Positions 8,683-15,897 of a stretch of DNA of 64,000 nt are shown in pieces (within the stretch, counting starts at the first letter, position 1; every line of letters starts with the position of its first letter). The stretch comes from Haladaptatus sp. DYF46 (GTDB lineage Archaea; Halobacteriota; Halobacteria; Halobacteriales; Haladaptataceae): contig NZ_JAJFAY010000001.1 of the NCBI RefSeq assembly GCF_021083305.1, forward strand, positions 930,001 to 994,000, read 5' to 3'. A model generated the notes under the pieces. It saw only the letters and a list, made by a program, of their open reading frames with translations, was not told where the DNA came from and did not search any database. The translations under genes and the position numbers were made by a program.

Positions 8683-9167
8683 TGGCTGAAACGGAGACGA
8701 ACAGAAACACGAACTCCGAGATGAAAACGAACGGGTGGACGAGCGACCGCCGTCAGGAAAGCGTCCATCGCCGACGGTTTGCGCTCATCGTAAAAGGAGC
8801 GGTGGTCGGCCTCATCGGCGGAATGGCGGCGTTTACGTACAACCTGTCGGAGCTGATGGTGGTTTCGATAGATCCGACGTACGTACTCGTCCCGCTCGCT
8901 CTCGCGGGCGTGTTTGCCCATCTCGTGGCGTACGATTTGCACGAGAGCATCCGTGTCGGACTCGTCGGGTTCTTCGTCGGCTGTGTCGCCTTGGTTCTGG
9001 CGTGGGTCGCACCGCTCTGGATTCTCCCGTACACGTCCGGTGCCCGTGACATCCTGATTCCGAAACTGACCGGAACGGCCATCGTCGCCGCCATCATCGT
9101 CCACGGGGCGGTGTATCTCGGCGCGTATCTCTCCACGCTGCTAGTGAGCGCATACGTGTCGGGCTAA
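8682..9167 (+). CDS. Four-helix membrane protein, unknown
   Basis: 161 aa: a polar N-terminal 30 residues (Asn/Thr/Arg-rich), then four hydrophobic segments at roughly 36-56, 66-83, 91-111 and 125-155. It is coupled to the upstream gene through overlapping stop and start codons. No recognised family. Confidence 0.65.
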   Translation: MAETETNRNTNSEMKTNGWTSDRRQESVHRRRFALIVKGAVVGLIGGMAAFTYNLSELMVVSIDPTYVLVPLALAGVFAHLVAYDLHESIRVGLVGFFVGCVALVLAWVAPLWILPYTSGARDILIPKLTGTAIVAAIIVHGAVYLGAYLSTLLVSAYVSG

Positions 9168-9207
9168 AACCGGGAGGGTTTTGGTTCGCCCACCGGTACC
9201 CTCGTTC

Positions 9208-9465
9208 GTGTCGAAAGACGTACCAACCCGGGAGCGGTCGGTTCGTGAGCGCGGAACCTTCGCAAAGCACGGCGATGACCCGACGCTGGCTAGTTATCTC
9301 TCGTCGCTGTTTTTCGTCCTCTCGGTGCCAGCACTCATCGTGCTGACCTACGGTGGATATTGGTACGGGTTCTATTCCTACAGCGCCATCGTTCCGGTGT
9401 TTGCGGGGCTGCTCGTCGCTTCGATTACGCTCGTCTTCGCCATCATGCACGTCCTCACGCGTTAG
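9208..9465 (+). CDS. Small two-helix membrane protein, unknown
   Basis: About 85 aa from GTG 9208 (an upstream in-frame TTG at 9181 would add nine residues). The first 30 residues are charged, followed by two hydrophobic helices (about 33-52 and 57-82). It follows the preceding membrane gene by 40 nt on the same strand and converges tail-to-tail (4-nt overlap) with the minus-strand gene that follows. Function unknown. Confidence 0.5.
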   Translation: MSKDVPTRERSVRERGTFAKHGDDPTLASYLSSLFFVLSVPALIVLTYGGYWYGFYSYSAIVPVFAGLLVASITLVFAIMHVLTR

Positions 9466-9674
9466 AACGTGCTGTTGCGAAGCGTCATGTAGAACATGAC
9501 GACCATCGCCGAGACGAGGAGGACGAACTCCAACCGAGTCGCCGACCGCTGGCTCGAAACCACGAACAGGACGAGACTCGCCCCCCCGAGGAGCGCGACG
9601 ACGAGGAACAACAGCAACGAGAAGTTAGCCTCGTCGCTCACCCAGTAGAATAACCGGTTTCCGAGGTCGTCCAT
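9462..9674 (-). CDS. Small two-helix membrane protein, unknown
   Basis: 70 aa with two hydrophobic helices (about 18-40 and 47-65) linked by a short Arg-containing loop (SSQRSATRLE). It is the last gene of a minus-strand run of small proteins (10850 to 9462) whose spacings are a few bases. No motif recognised. Confidence 0.55.
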   Translation of the reverse strand: MDDLGNRLFYWVSDEANFSLLLFLVVALLGGASLVLFVVSSQRSATRLEFVLLVSAMVVMFYMTLRNSTF

Positions 9675-9681
9675 GGTGTTG

Positions 9682-10209
9682 TTAGAAGCGCAACCCCTCG
9701 TAAACGCACTCGACCGGTTCGAGGACGAGTTGGAGCGCGAGCGTATAGGTCGTCAGCGCGAGTTTCGAGTCGGCGGTAAATGCCGACCCCTCGTCGCGCC
9801 ATTCGGCGACGCTGGCAGCGAACCTGACGTGTGAATCGTGAATCGTCATGAGCCACTTCGTTGGCAGTTCATCGGGAGACCCCTTATGCGTCACCCGAAA
9901 GAGATATTTGAACGTAACATCTTCTCGGCCGCTGATGTCCTCTCCAGCCTGTAGTTCGGGTAGCTGTGGGGTTCCGAACAACTGGATGAGACGGTACAGC
10001 GGAACGCCGATGTTGTCGGTTTCGGCCGCGTTGGGGTCGTTGCCGAGGTAGGCGACGACGTTCAAGTCCTCCCGTTCCCGAACGTTGTCCTCGACGAGTA
10101 CGTCGCCATCGTTCCTTCGCTCCTCGATTTCCTCCCGCCGGACGGGTTCGACGAGAACGTCCTGGAGTTCCTCGAAATCGGGGGCGTCAGGGTGATTTCG
10201 AACATCCAT
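9682..10209 (-). CDS. Conserved-looking hypothetical soluble protein
   Basis: 175 aa, acidic in the first half and without signal peptide or membrane helices. It contains VTHKGSPDELPTKWLMTIHDSHVRFAAS-type amphipathic segments but no catalytic motif I recognise. It lies 7 nt upstream of the 70-aa membrane gene and 3 nt downstream of another membrane gene, so it is almost certainly in one operon with them. Confidence 0.65.
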   Translation of the reverse strand: MDVRNHPDAPDFEELQDVLVEPVRREEIEERRNDGDVLVEDNVREREDLNVVAYLGNDPNAAETDNIGVPLYRLIQLFGTPQLPELQAGEDISGREDVTFKYLFRVTHKGSPDELPTKWLMTIHDSHVRFAASVAEWRDEGSAFTADSKLALTTYTLALQLVLEPVECVYEGLRF

Positions 10210-10212
10210 ACG

Positions 10213-10464
10213 TCAGTACGCGAAGTAGTGGAATCCCTTCCAGCCACCGTAGCCGACCGCGATGACGGCGATGCCGGTCACGATTACGACGAGCGATTCG
10301 CCGTGGGTCATCGTATCGTTCATCTGCGGGATTAACTTAAAGTACAGCGACAGCCCGAACAGGAGGAAAATGTAGCCGATAGCCGCTCCAAGCAGGGCAA
10401 CGATTATCGATAGCAGCCCGATCGGACCGCGAAGCGATTTCGGGACGCTAGTCTTCAACGCCAT
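10213..10464 (-). CDS. Small two-helix membrane protein, unknown
   Basis: About 83 aa from ATG 10464. A longer in-frame start at 10512 would add 16 unlikely residues and overlap the upstream gene. Two helices (about 14-38 and 52-72). AAACGTTTATGCTTG upstream could be an internal TATA (about 10490), giving a leaderless start at 10464. Function unknown. Confidence 0.55.
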   Translation of the reverse strand: MALKTSVPKSLRGPIGLLSIIVALLGAAIGYIFLLFGLSLYFKLIPQMNDTMTHGESLVVIVTGIAVIAVGYGGWKGFHYFAY

Positions 10465-10508
10465 GCTTTGTGCTAATGGGGCACAAGCATAAACGTTCTG
10501 CAACGAGT

Positions 10509-10850
10509 TCACTCGCTTTTATCCCGTTTTCGTTCGCGAGATTCGAGGTTCTCCATGCTCTCGTCCGATAGCGGGGACATCCGCTGATCGAACTCCTCGC
10601 CCGAATCGTCGGGCCTTGCCGCCGCTTCCCGTCCCGCAAAGTACGAGTTGAGGAACATCTCGTGGTGTTCCCGAAGGGTGTATCCGACCCAGATGAGCGC
10701 GAGACCCGGCAGTAACCGGAGGACGAACGCAGGTGACGTCACCCCGTACGTGCTCACCACGACCGATCCGTGGATGGCGTCACCGACGAGGAGCGCTCCG
10801 ATTACGAGCGTGGTCGTCGAGGCCATCGACAGGAACTGGCGGGAGAACAT
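10509..10850 (-). CDS. Small membrane protein with acidic tail, unknown
   Basis: 113 aa: two membrane helices (about 10-28 and 40-58) and a charged C-terminal half (GREAAARPDDSGEEFDQR and a Glu/Arg-rich end) that should be cytoplasmic. The start lies 1 nt from the end of hpt, so it is very probably transcribed with the phosphoribosyltransferase. No recognised domain. Confidence 0.6.
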   Translation of the reverse strand: MFSRQFLSMASTTTLVIGALLVGDAIHGSVVVSTYGVTSPAFVLRLLPGLALIWVGYTLREHHEMFLNSYFAGREAAARPDDSGEEFDQRMSPLSDESMENLESRERKRDKSE

Positions 10851-10851
10851 C

Positions 10852-11418
10852 TTACCCGTCGCCGTGTTCGTCGATGATGACGACTTCCCCGTCCTGTACG
10901 TCCACGTTGATGAGCGTCTTCACCCGATAGTCGGTGTCGTCCAACTCGTTCGCGCCCACCTTCTTGATGACGGCACACACGTCCACCACGTCCGCGCCGA
11001 TGTATTCGAGCGCCTGCGTGACGGCCTTCATCGTCCCGCCCGTGCTCAACACGTCGTCCAACAGCAGCACGCGGTCGCCCTCGTCCACGTTGTTGATGAA
11101 CATCTCGTTCTCCGAATAGCCCGTCTGCTGGGACAGCGAGACTTCGCCGTCGAGTCCGTACTGACGCTTGCGGATAACCACCAGCGGAATGTCGGTCATC
11201 AGCGACACGGCGGTGGAGAGGTGAATCCCCATCGCGGCGGGGGTGACGATTTTGTCGACGTTCTCCAAATCCGTCTTGCGGATGATCTTGATGACGATTT
11301 CGCGCAGGAGCGTCGGTTCGAGCATCGGAATCCCGTCGCTGATGGGATGTACGAAGTAGTGATAGCCTTCTTTCTCGATGATCGGGGCGTCCAAGAGCGA
11401 CTCCTTCAACTGGTCCAT
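10852..11418 (-). CDS. hpt: Hypoxanthine/guanine phosphoribosyltransferase (HGPRTase-like)
   Basis: 188 aa, type I phosphoribosyltransferase of the archaeal Hpt group; it salvages purine bases to nucleotides using PRPP in the cytoplasm. The PRPP loop is [14 protein letters not shown] at 117-130. The substrate side has [14 protein letters not shown] (57-70) and the KRQYG flexible region (84-88). Length matches the family. It is preceded, 19 nt upstream, by a 30-codon ORF and a structured leader, and followed by four small unknown genes. Which base it prefers cannot be read from sequence. Confidence 0.9.
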   Translation of the reverse strand: MDQLKESLLDAPIIEKEGYHYFVHPISDGIPMLEPTLLREIVIKIIRKTDLENVDKIVTPAAMGIHLSTAVSLMTDIPLVVIRKRQYGLDGEVSLSQQTGYSENEMFINNVDEGDRVLLLDDVLSTGGTMKAVTQALEYIGADVVDVCAVIKKVGANELDDTDYRVKTLINVDVQDGEVVIIDEHGDG

Positions 11419-11437
11419 GCTGGGGGTATTCAGTCCA

Positions 11438-11530
11438 TCAGTAAAAGATGCCGGTATCGAGTTCGTCGGTGCGGTACCGTGTCTCTCCCCGACTACCGGC
11501 GAGTTCGCTCAGGTTGGTTTTCGTCGGCAT
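11438..11530 (-). CDS. 30-codon ORF upstream of hpt
   Basis: A short ORF with ATG at 11530 and TGA ending 19 nt before hpt. The 30-aa product starts [16 protein letters not shown], is hydrophilic and ends in GIFY. Codon use (GAC, CGC, ACC, CTC) is that of haloarchaeal coding sequence, unlike the AT-rich DNA farther upstream. There is no clear Shine-Dalgarno. It could be a true microprotein or a leader peptide coupling translation to hpt. I know of no homologue. Confidence 0.4.
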   Translation of the reverse strand: MPTKTNLSELAGSRGETRYRTDELDTGIFY

Positions 11531-11609
11531 CTCTCGGAATGTCTGTTCGGAGGATGACTTCCGCTGTCCCCCTTCACTTTCACCGCGGGTAAGGCTCACG
11601 ACTTTTAGG

Positions 11610-11718
11610 GTCCTTCGCCTACGAAGAAACGCGGGTGGGAGAGACCCGCGACAAATCGATTGCCAACACCCCTACCCTAACCCAGCAGGGTTCGATTTGT
11701 TTCCATCCTTTCGATAAA
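11610..11718 (-). ncRNA. Structured leader RNA (candidate) of the hpt transcript
   Basis: On the minus strand three adjacent helices can form: ACAAATCGA/TCGATTTGT (11692-11700 with 11651-11659, 9 bp, enclosing ACCCT/AGGGT), CGCGGGT/ACCCGCG (11630-11650, 7 bp, 7-nt loop), and CTTCG/CGAAG just after it. A TATA box (TTTTATAC, 11741-11748) predicts a transcript start at about 11718, right at the edge of the structure. It is either the 5' leader of the 30-codon ORF plus hpt or a free small RNA. It does not match RNase P RNA or SRP RNA as I know them. Confidence 0.5.
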
Positions 11719-11740
11719 AAGAGATCAAATACAAAATAGA

Positions 11741-11748
11741 GTATAAAA
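11741..11748 (-). promoter_or_regulatory. TATA box for the hpt leader transcript
   Basis: TTTTATAC read on the minus strand, in AT-rich DNA, 26 nt before the first base of the structured region. Confidence 0.55.
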
Positions 11749-11802
11749 GTAAAGCTCAACAGTAAATATATATTTCAAATATATAATGTTTTTATATTAG
11801 AA

Positions 11803-12207
11803 TTAGTTAACTTCGTACGTGCTAATGACGTTTGTTTTCCCGTTAATCTCTGCTGTAACTGTAATCTTATTACCCGCAGAGCAGTCACCCACAGGAATAA
11901 TTTCACCGACTGTGGTGAAATTTGATTTTCCTATTGAGTTACAACTACCGGGTTGAATACTCACATTGGAAGGATTTTCCACATTCCCAAGGGATGTGAG
12001 TTGAACGTCAACACTACTACCGTTTACTTGATCAAACGAAACACCTGCTTGTGCATTCTTATTTACATTGTTCCCCAATCCCATCACGAACGTTCCGATG
12101 ACTGCCGCCAGAATAACCGTGATGGCAACCATCAGGATCACGCCGATGACGGGACTCACTGCTCGCGTTTCGGATAACTTCGAGGCTACTTTTTCTTTGA
12201 GTGTCAT
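11803..12207 (-). CDS. Type IV pilin-like protein (archaeal pilin)
   Basis: 134 aa. A short charged leader [15 protein letters not shown] is followed by [20 protein letters not shown], the class III signal/hydrophobic helix of haloarchaeal pilins; cleavage by prepilin peptidase would fall before AVSPVIG. The mature domain is Asn/Ser/Thr-rich with two Cys that could form a disulfide. Base composition is much lower in GC than its neighbours, with many A/T-ending codons, as expected for variable surface genes. A longer ORF from 12243 exists, but ATG 12207 gives the normal leader length and has GGAG upstream. No other pilus genes are nearby. Confidence 0.88.
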   Translation of the reverse strand: MTLKEKVASKLSETRAVSPVIGVILMVAITVILAAVIGTFVMGLGNNVNKNAQAGVSFDQVNGSSVDVQLTSLGNVENPSNVSIQPGSCNSIGKSNFTTVGEIIPVGDCSAGNKITVTAEINGKTNVISTYEVN

Positions 12208-12662
12208 GTTTTTGGTTTCTCCTTCGACGCGCGGTCGCACCATCCGAACGCTCCGTTGTCGGTAAGCGTCCCGACAGTTGTTCCCAAATACTCGAAACAG
12301 GATATCTTCGAACCTGATCCATATTTGCCGTTTCCGGATGGTATGCGCGTTATAAGACGACTTACTACTAATGCCTAATAAAGATATGGCTGTATATGTT
12401 CACTCAAAAGTAGATGATATGTTTATTGAAATTAAATGTATGGCTGAAGAGAAACTCCCGAAGCCAACTGCTCATTACCGACGTATATCTGGTGCAACGT
12501 TGGCATTTCACCTGCAGAACGTACCGATTGACGTCATAAAAGGTAGATTATCCGCCGAACGGTTCGTAATCTCGGTTAAATCTGACAGTTTGATTCGAAA
12601 TCAGCCACAAATAGCACACAGTTTTGAGAACTGTTAAGGTACGTCCATCGCCATTCTCGTGT
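12208..12662. other. AT-rich intergenic region with one doubtful ORF
   Basis: Lower-GC sequence between the divergent pilin and mnhA genes. It holds the mnhA promoter (TTAAG near 12633-12637, about 28 nt before GTG 12663), a TATA-like GTTATAAGA at 12349-12357 and the weak ORF listed separately. No RNA gene seen. Confidence 0.6.
12386..12637 (+). CDS. Doubtful small ORF in AT-rich DNA
   Basis: 83 aa from ATG 12386 (88 aa from 12371). A TATA-like GTTATAAGA lies 33 nt upstream. The product is not acidic, has A/T-ending codons and no motif, which differs from the genome's typical genes but matches the neighbouring pilin gene's composition. It overlaps the mnhA promoter. It may be a recently acquired gene or chance. 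Confidence 0.3.
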   Translation: MAVYVHSKVDDMFIEIKCMAEEKLPKPTAHYRRISGATLAFHLQNVPIDVIKGRLSAERFVISVKSDSLIRNQPQIAHSFENC

Positions 12663-15086
12663 GTGCAATCACCATCGAACCCGACAGCCGTAGTTGTGCT
12701 TGCGCTGGTGATGCTTCCCTTCGCGGCGGCGGTGGTGACCCCACTCGTCTACCGCGTCCTCCGCGAGCGGACCGCCTACTACGCGGCGGCGGTCGCGCTC
12801 GCGTGTTTCGGGATGGTCGCAAGCCAGCTCGGCACGAGCGGCTCGGTTTCCTACCAGTGGATTCCCTCGCTCGGGGTTTCGCTCCAGTTTTACGTGGACG
12901 GACTCTCCTTGCTCATCGGCTTCCTCGCCAGCGGGGTCGGCGTGCTCATCCTCACCTACTCCGGTGGATACATGCACGGCGAACCGGGCAAGGCGAAGTA
13001 CTACACCGCGCTGTTGGCCTTCATGGGGTCGATGCTGGGCGTGGCGTTCTCGGCTGACCTCATCTCGCTGTTCGTCTTCTGGGAACTGACGAGCCTCTCG
13101 TCGTTCATCCTCATCGGCCACTACACGGACCGGCGGTCGTCGCAGTACGCCGCCCGGAAGTCCATGCTCATCACGGTGTCCGGCGGGCTGTTCATGCTCA
13201 TCGGGTTCCTTCTCATCAACCACGTCGCGGGGACGTTCGCGATGTTCGGGCCGAGCGGAATCCTCTCTCCCGAAAACGCGGCGATGACGAACGAGCAACT
13301 CCACGCGGCGGGGCTGTTCGTTCCCGCGCTCGCGCTCATCGCCGTCGGTGCGGCGGCGAAGTCGGCACAGGTCCCGCTTCACATCTGGTTGCCGAACGCG
13401 ATGGAAGCGCCGACGCCGGTTTCCGCGTTTCTTCACTCCGCAACGATGGTCAAGGCGGGCGTCTACCTCATCGGGCGGTTTCGGCCGCTGTTCCTCCCCG
13501 AGGGGGTACACGCCATCCCCGACTGGATGTTGCTGTTCGCGGTGCTCGGGTTGGCGACGATGACGATTACGGCCATCCTCGCCGTCGCGGCGACGGACAT
13601 CAAGGAGTTGTTGGCCTACTCGACGGCGAGCCACCTCGGACTCATCGTCGCCGGGTTCGGGTTCGCCTCCGAGTACGGTGCCGAGACGGGCGCGTTCCAC
13701 ATCCTGAACCACGCGATGTTCAAGGCCGCGCTGTTCCTCGTCGCCGGTATCATCGCACACGAGGCGGGAACTCGGAAGATAAAGCACCTCGGCGGGTTGT
13801 GGCGTGACTTACCAATCACGGCGGCCATCACCGTCGTCGCGGCGCTCGGGATGGCCGGAGTACCGCCGTTCAACGGCTTCTACTCGAAGGAGTTCCTCTT
13901 CGAGTCGGCCTACCACGCGGCCGAGATCCATGGCGGACTCGCGTGGCTGTTTCCCGTCGTCGCCGTCTTCGGGAGCATCTTCACGTTCCTCTACTCGATT
14001 CGGTTCCTGATGCTCTTCTTCGGCGAGAAGCCGAAAGGGTTGGGTCACGTTCACCGCCCTCCGCTGACGATGTTGGTTCCTCCGGCAATCCTCGGAACCA
14101 TCGCGGCGCTCATCGGACTCGGCGGCGTGACGGACACGTTCGGCGTCGCACCGTCGGCGCTCAACGGCTTCGTGGGAAGCGTGGTCGAAAGCACCCTTCC
14201 GCCCGCGGCAACCGCCGAGGCCGCCGAAGCGATTCACTTCAGCTACCACCTTCCGACGTCGCTCACGCCCGCCGCGACGATGAGCGCGATAACCATCGGC
14301 GTGGGACTCGTCGCCTATCAGTACTACGACGACTTACACCAGGGCATCAACCGCCTGCTCACGGTCAACCCGCTCCGCGCGAACTGGTGGTACGACAACG
14401 CGGTGTACGGCCTGAACGACGCGAGCGTCGGGGCGATTCCGCACATTCAGACCGGCCTCCTCCGCACCTACGCGACGTGGTCGCTGACGGCGGTGACGCT
14501 CCTCGCCCTCGGCGGGTATGCGGCGGCGGGCGTCGCGCTTCCGAGTTTCGGCTTCGCCCCGGGTATGACGCCTTCCCTCGCGCTCGTCCTCGGCGTCGCC
14601 GTGGTCGGCGCGTTCGCGGTCAGCATCGCACCGTCACACGTCTCGGGCGTGCTGACGCTCTCGATCCTCGGGTTCATGGTGGCGATATTCTACATTCTGG
14701 CCGACGCGCCGGACCTCGCGCTCACCCAACTCGTCGTCGAGACGCTCTCGCTCGTCATCTTCCTCCTCGTCTTGGACCGTCTCCCGACGTTCTACGGCGA
14801 GATAAAGCGCAGTCGCGCAATCCGCGACGGCGTTCTCTCCGTCGCCGTCGGCGCAACCGTGTTCGTCACGGTTCTGGTGACGACGGTGGCGAACCCGAAC
14901 TCCATCGCCTCGAAGTTCCTCGAATACGACTTCACGGTGAAGGAGGCGGGCGGCCACAACATCGTCAACGTCATCCTCGTGGACTTCCGTGGCTTCGATA
15001 CCATGGGCGAGATCTCAGTCGTCGCGATGGCTGCCCTCTCGGTGTTGACTCTGATCGCCATGCGGGAACGAGGTGAAACCCAATGA
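12663..15086 (+). CDS. mnhA: Na+/H+ antiporter subunit A (Mrp/Mnh)
   Basis: About 807 aa. NuoL-like proton channel subunit of the Mrp complex in the membrane. Early part: the NADH-quinone oxidoreductase chain 5-like N-terminus, and the Proton_antipo_M domain at about 130-420 with conserved charged motifs (FWELTSLSSF, PLHIWLPNAMEAPTPVSAFLHSATMVKAG). The C-terminal third carries the MrpA-specific extra helices and the MrpB-like region (ADAPDLALTQLVVETLSLVIFLLVLDRLP). The GTG at 12663 follows a TTAAG box by 28 nt; an in-frame TTG at 12624 would add 13 non-hydrophobic residues. It is the first gene of the operon A-B-C-D-E-F-G, with the next ATG 4 nt before its stop. Confidence 0.92.
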   Translation: MQSPSNPTAVVVLALVMLPFAAAVVTPLVYRVLRERTAYYAAAVALACFGMVASQLGTSGSVSYQWIPSLGVSLQFYVDGLSLLIGFLASGVGVLILTYSGGYMHGEPGKAKYYTALLAFMGSMLGVAFSADLISLFVFWELTSLSSFILIGHYTDRRSSQYAARKSMLITVSGGLFMLIGFLLINHVAGTFAMFGPSGILSPENAAMTNEQLHAAGLFVPALALIAVGAAAKSAQVPLHIWLPNAMEAPTPVSAFLHSATMVKAGVYLIGRFRPLFLPEGVHAIPDWMLLFAVLGLATMTITAILAVAATDIKELLAYSTASHLGLIVAGFGFASEYGAETGAFHILNHAMFKAALFLVAGIIAHEAGTRKIKHLGGLWRDLPITAAITVVAALGMAGVPPFNGFYSKEFLFESAYHAAEIHGGLAWLFPVVAVFGSIFTFLYSIRFLMLFFGEKPKGLGHVHRPPLTMLVPPAILGTIAALIGLGGVTDTFGVAPSALNGFVGSVVESTLPPAATAEAAEAIHFSYHLPTSLTPAATMSAITIGVGLVAYQYYDDLHQGINRLLTVNPLRANWWYDNAVYGLNDASVGAIPHIQTGLLRTYATWSLTAVTLLALGGYAAAGVALPSFGFAPGMTPSLALVLGVAVVGAFAVSIAPSHVSGVLTLSILGFMVAIFYILADAPDLALTQLVVETLSLVIFLLVLDRLPTFYGEIKRSRAIRDGVLSVAVGATVFVTVLVTTVANPNSIASKFLEYDFTVKEAGGHNIVNVILVDFRGFDTMGEISVVAMAALSVLTLIAMRERGETQ

Positions 15087-15544
15087 CGACCATAATCACA
15101 CGAACGGTCACACGCACCGTCGTCCCGCTCATCTTCCTCACAGCGGTCGCGTTGATGTTGCAGGGACACAACCACCCCGGCGGCGGGTTCATCGCGGGCG
15201 TCTTGACGACGACGGCGTTCGCCCTCATCTACATTATCTACGGATTGGACTTCCTCGAAGAGGAGATATTCCACCGGATGGTTCGCGGCCCGGTCGAACA
15301 CCTCCAGCACGGCATCGTGGAGAACTACCGGACCATGTTCGCGTTCGGGTTGGCCCTCGCCGCCGGAAGCGGTCTGGTGGCGATGGGATTCGGTGACGCC
15401 TTCATGAACCAAACGTACGAGGTGTTCCACTTCCCGATTTACACCGACTTCGAGGTGGCGAGCGCGCTCGCCTTCGACACGGGGGTCTACTTCGTCGTCG
15501 TTGGCGCGCTCCTGACGATACTCTCGGTGGTGGGTTCCGAATGA
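15083..15544 (+). CDS. mnhB: Na+/H+ antiporter subunit B
   Basis: 153 aa, MnhB domain. Four membrane helices; the conserved QGHNHPGGGFIAGVL motif at about 28-42 is the hallmark of MrpB. Its start overlaps the end of mnhA (ATGA) and its stop overlaps the next start (ATGAGCG), showing tight coupling. Confidence 0.92.
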   Translation: MTTIITRTVTRTVVPLIFLTAVALMLQGHNHPGGGFIAGVLTTTAFALIYIIYGLDFLEEEIFHRMVRGPVEHLQHGIVENYRTMFAFGLALAAGSGLVAMGFGDAFMNQTYEVFHFPIYTDFEVASALAFDTGVYFVVVGALLTILSVVGSE

Positions 15545-15897
15545 GCGAAGCGGCGAACCCCCAGTTGATACTCGCGATAGTCCTCGGGGTGTTGTTCACC
15601 CTCGGGACGTTCCTCGTCCTCCGACGGGACGTGATTCGCGTCATCTGGGGTGTCACCATCATCAGTCAGGCCGCGAACGTCTATCTCGTCACGATGGGCA
15701 AACTCGGCGGAAGCGTCCCCATCTTCGGCCACGGGAGTCACGGCGGCGGCCACATCACCGACCCCCTCGTGCAGGCGCTCGTCCTGACGGCCATCGTCAT
15801 CGGGTTCGGGACGACGGCGTTTTCGCTCGTCCTGACGTATCGCGTATACCAAGAACACGGCACTATCGACCTCAACGAATTGGGTGACTCCACATGA
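15541..15897 (+). CDS. mnhC: Na+/H+ antiporter subunit C
   Basis: 118 aa, NuoK-like subunit with three helices. Seen: GTFLVLRRDVIRVIWGVTIISQAANVYLVTMG and the conserved DPLVQALVLTAIVIGFGTTAFSLVLTYR region typical of MrpC. It overlaps both neighbours by 4 nt. Confidence 0.92.
   Translation: MSEAANPQLILAIVLGVLFTLGTFLVLRRDVIRVIWGVTIISQAANVYLVTMGKLGGSVPIFGHGSHGGGHITDPLVQALVLTAIVIGFGTTAFSLVLTYRVYQEHGTIDLNELGDST

Noticed and set aside
11531..11718. RNase P RNA, SRP RNA or a decayed transposon (TnpB) end in the hpt leader
   Set aside because: None of the conserved RNase P or SRP motifs are present, and no recognisable TnpB residues in any frame. Kept only as an unassigned structured RNA.
12059..12322. 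Alternate-frame ORF over the pilin start
   Set aside because: The pilin frame has the class III signal peptide; this frame is Arg-rich without features.
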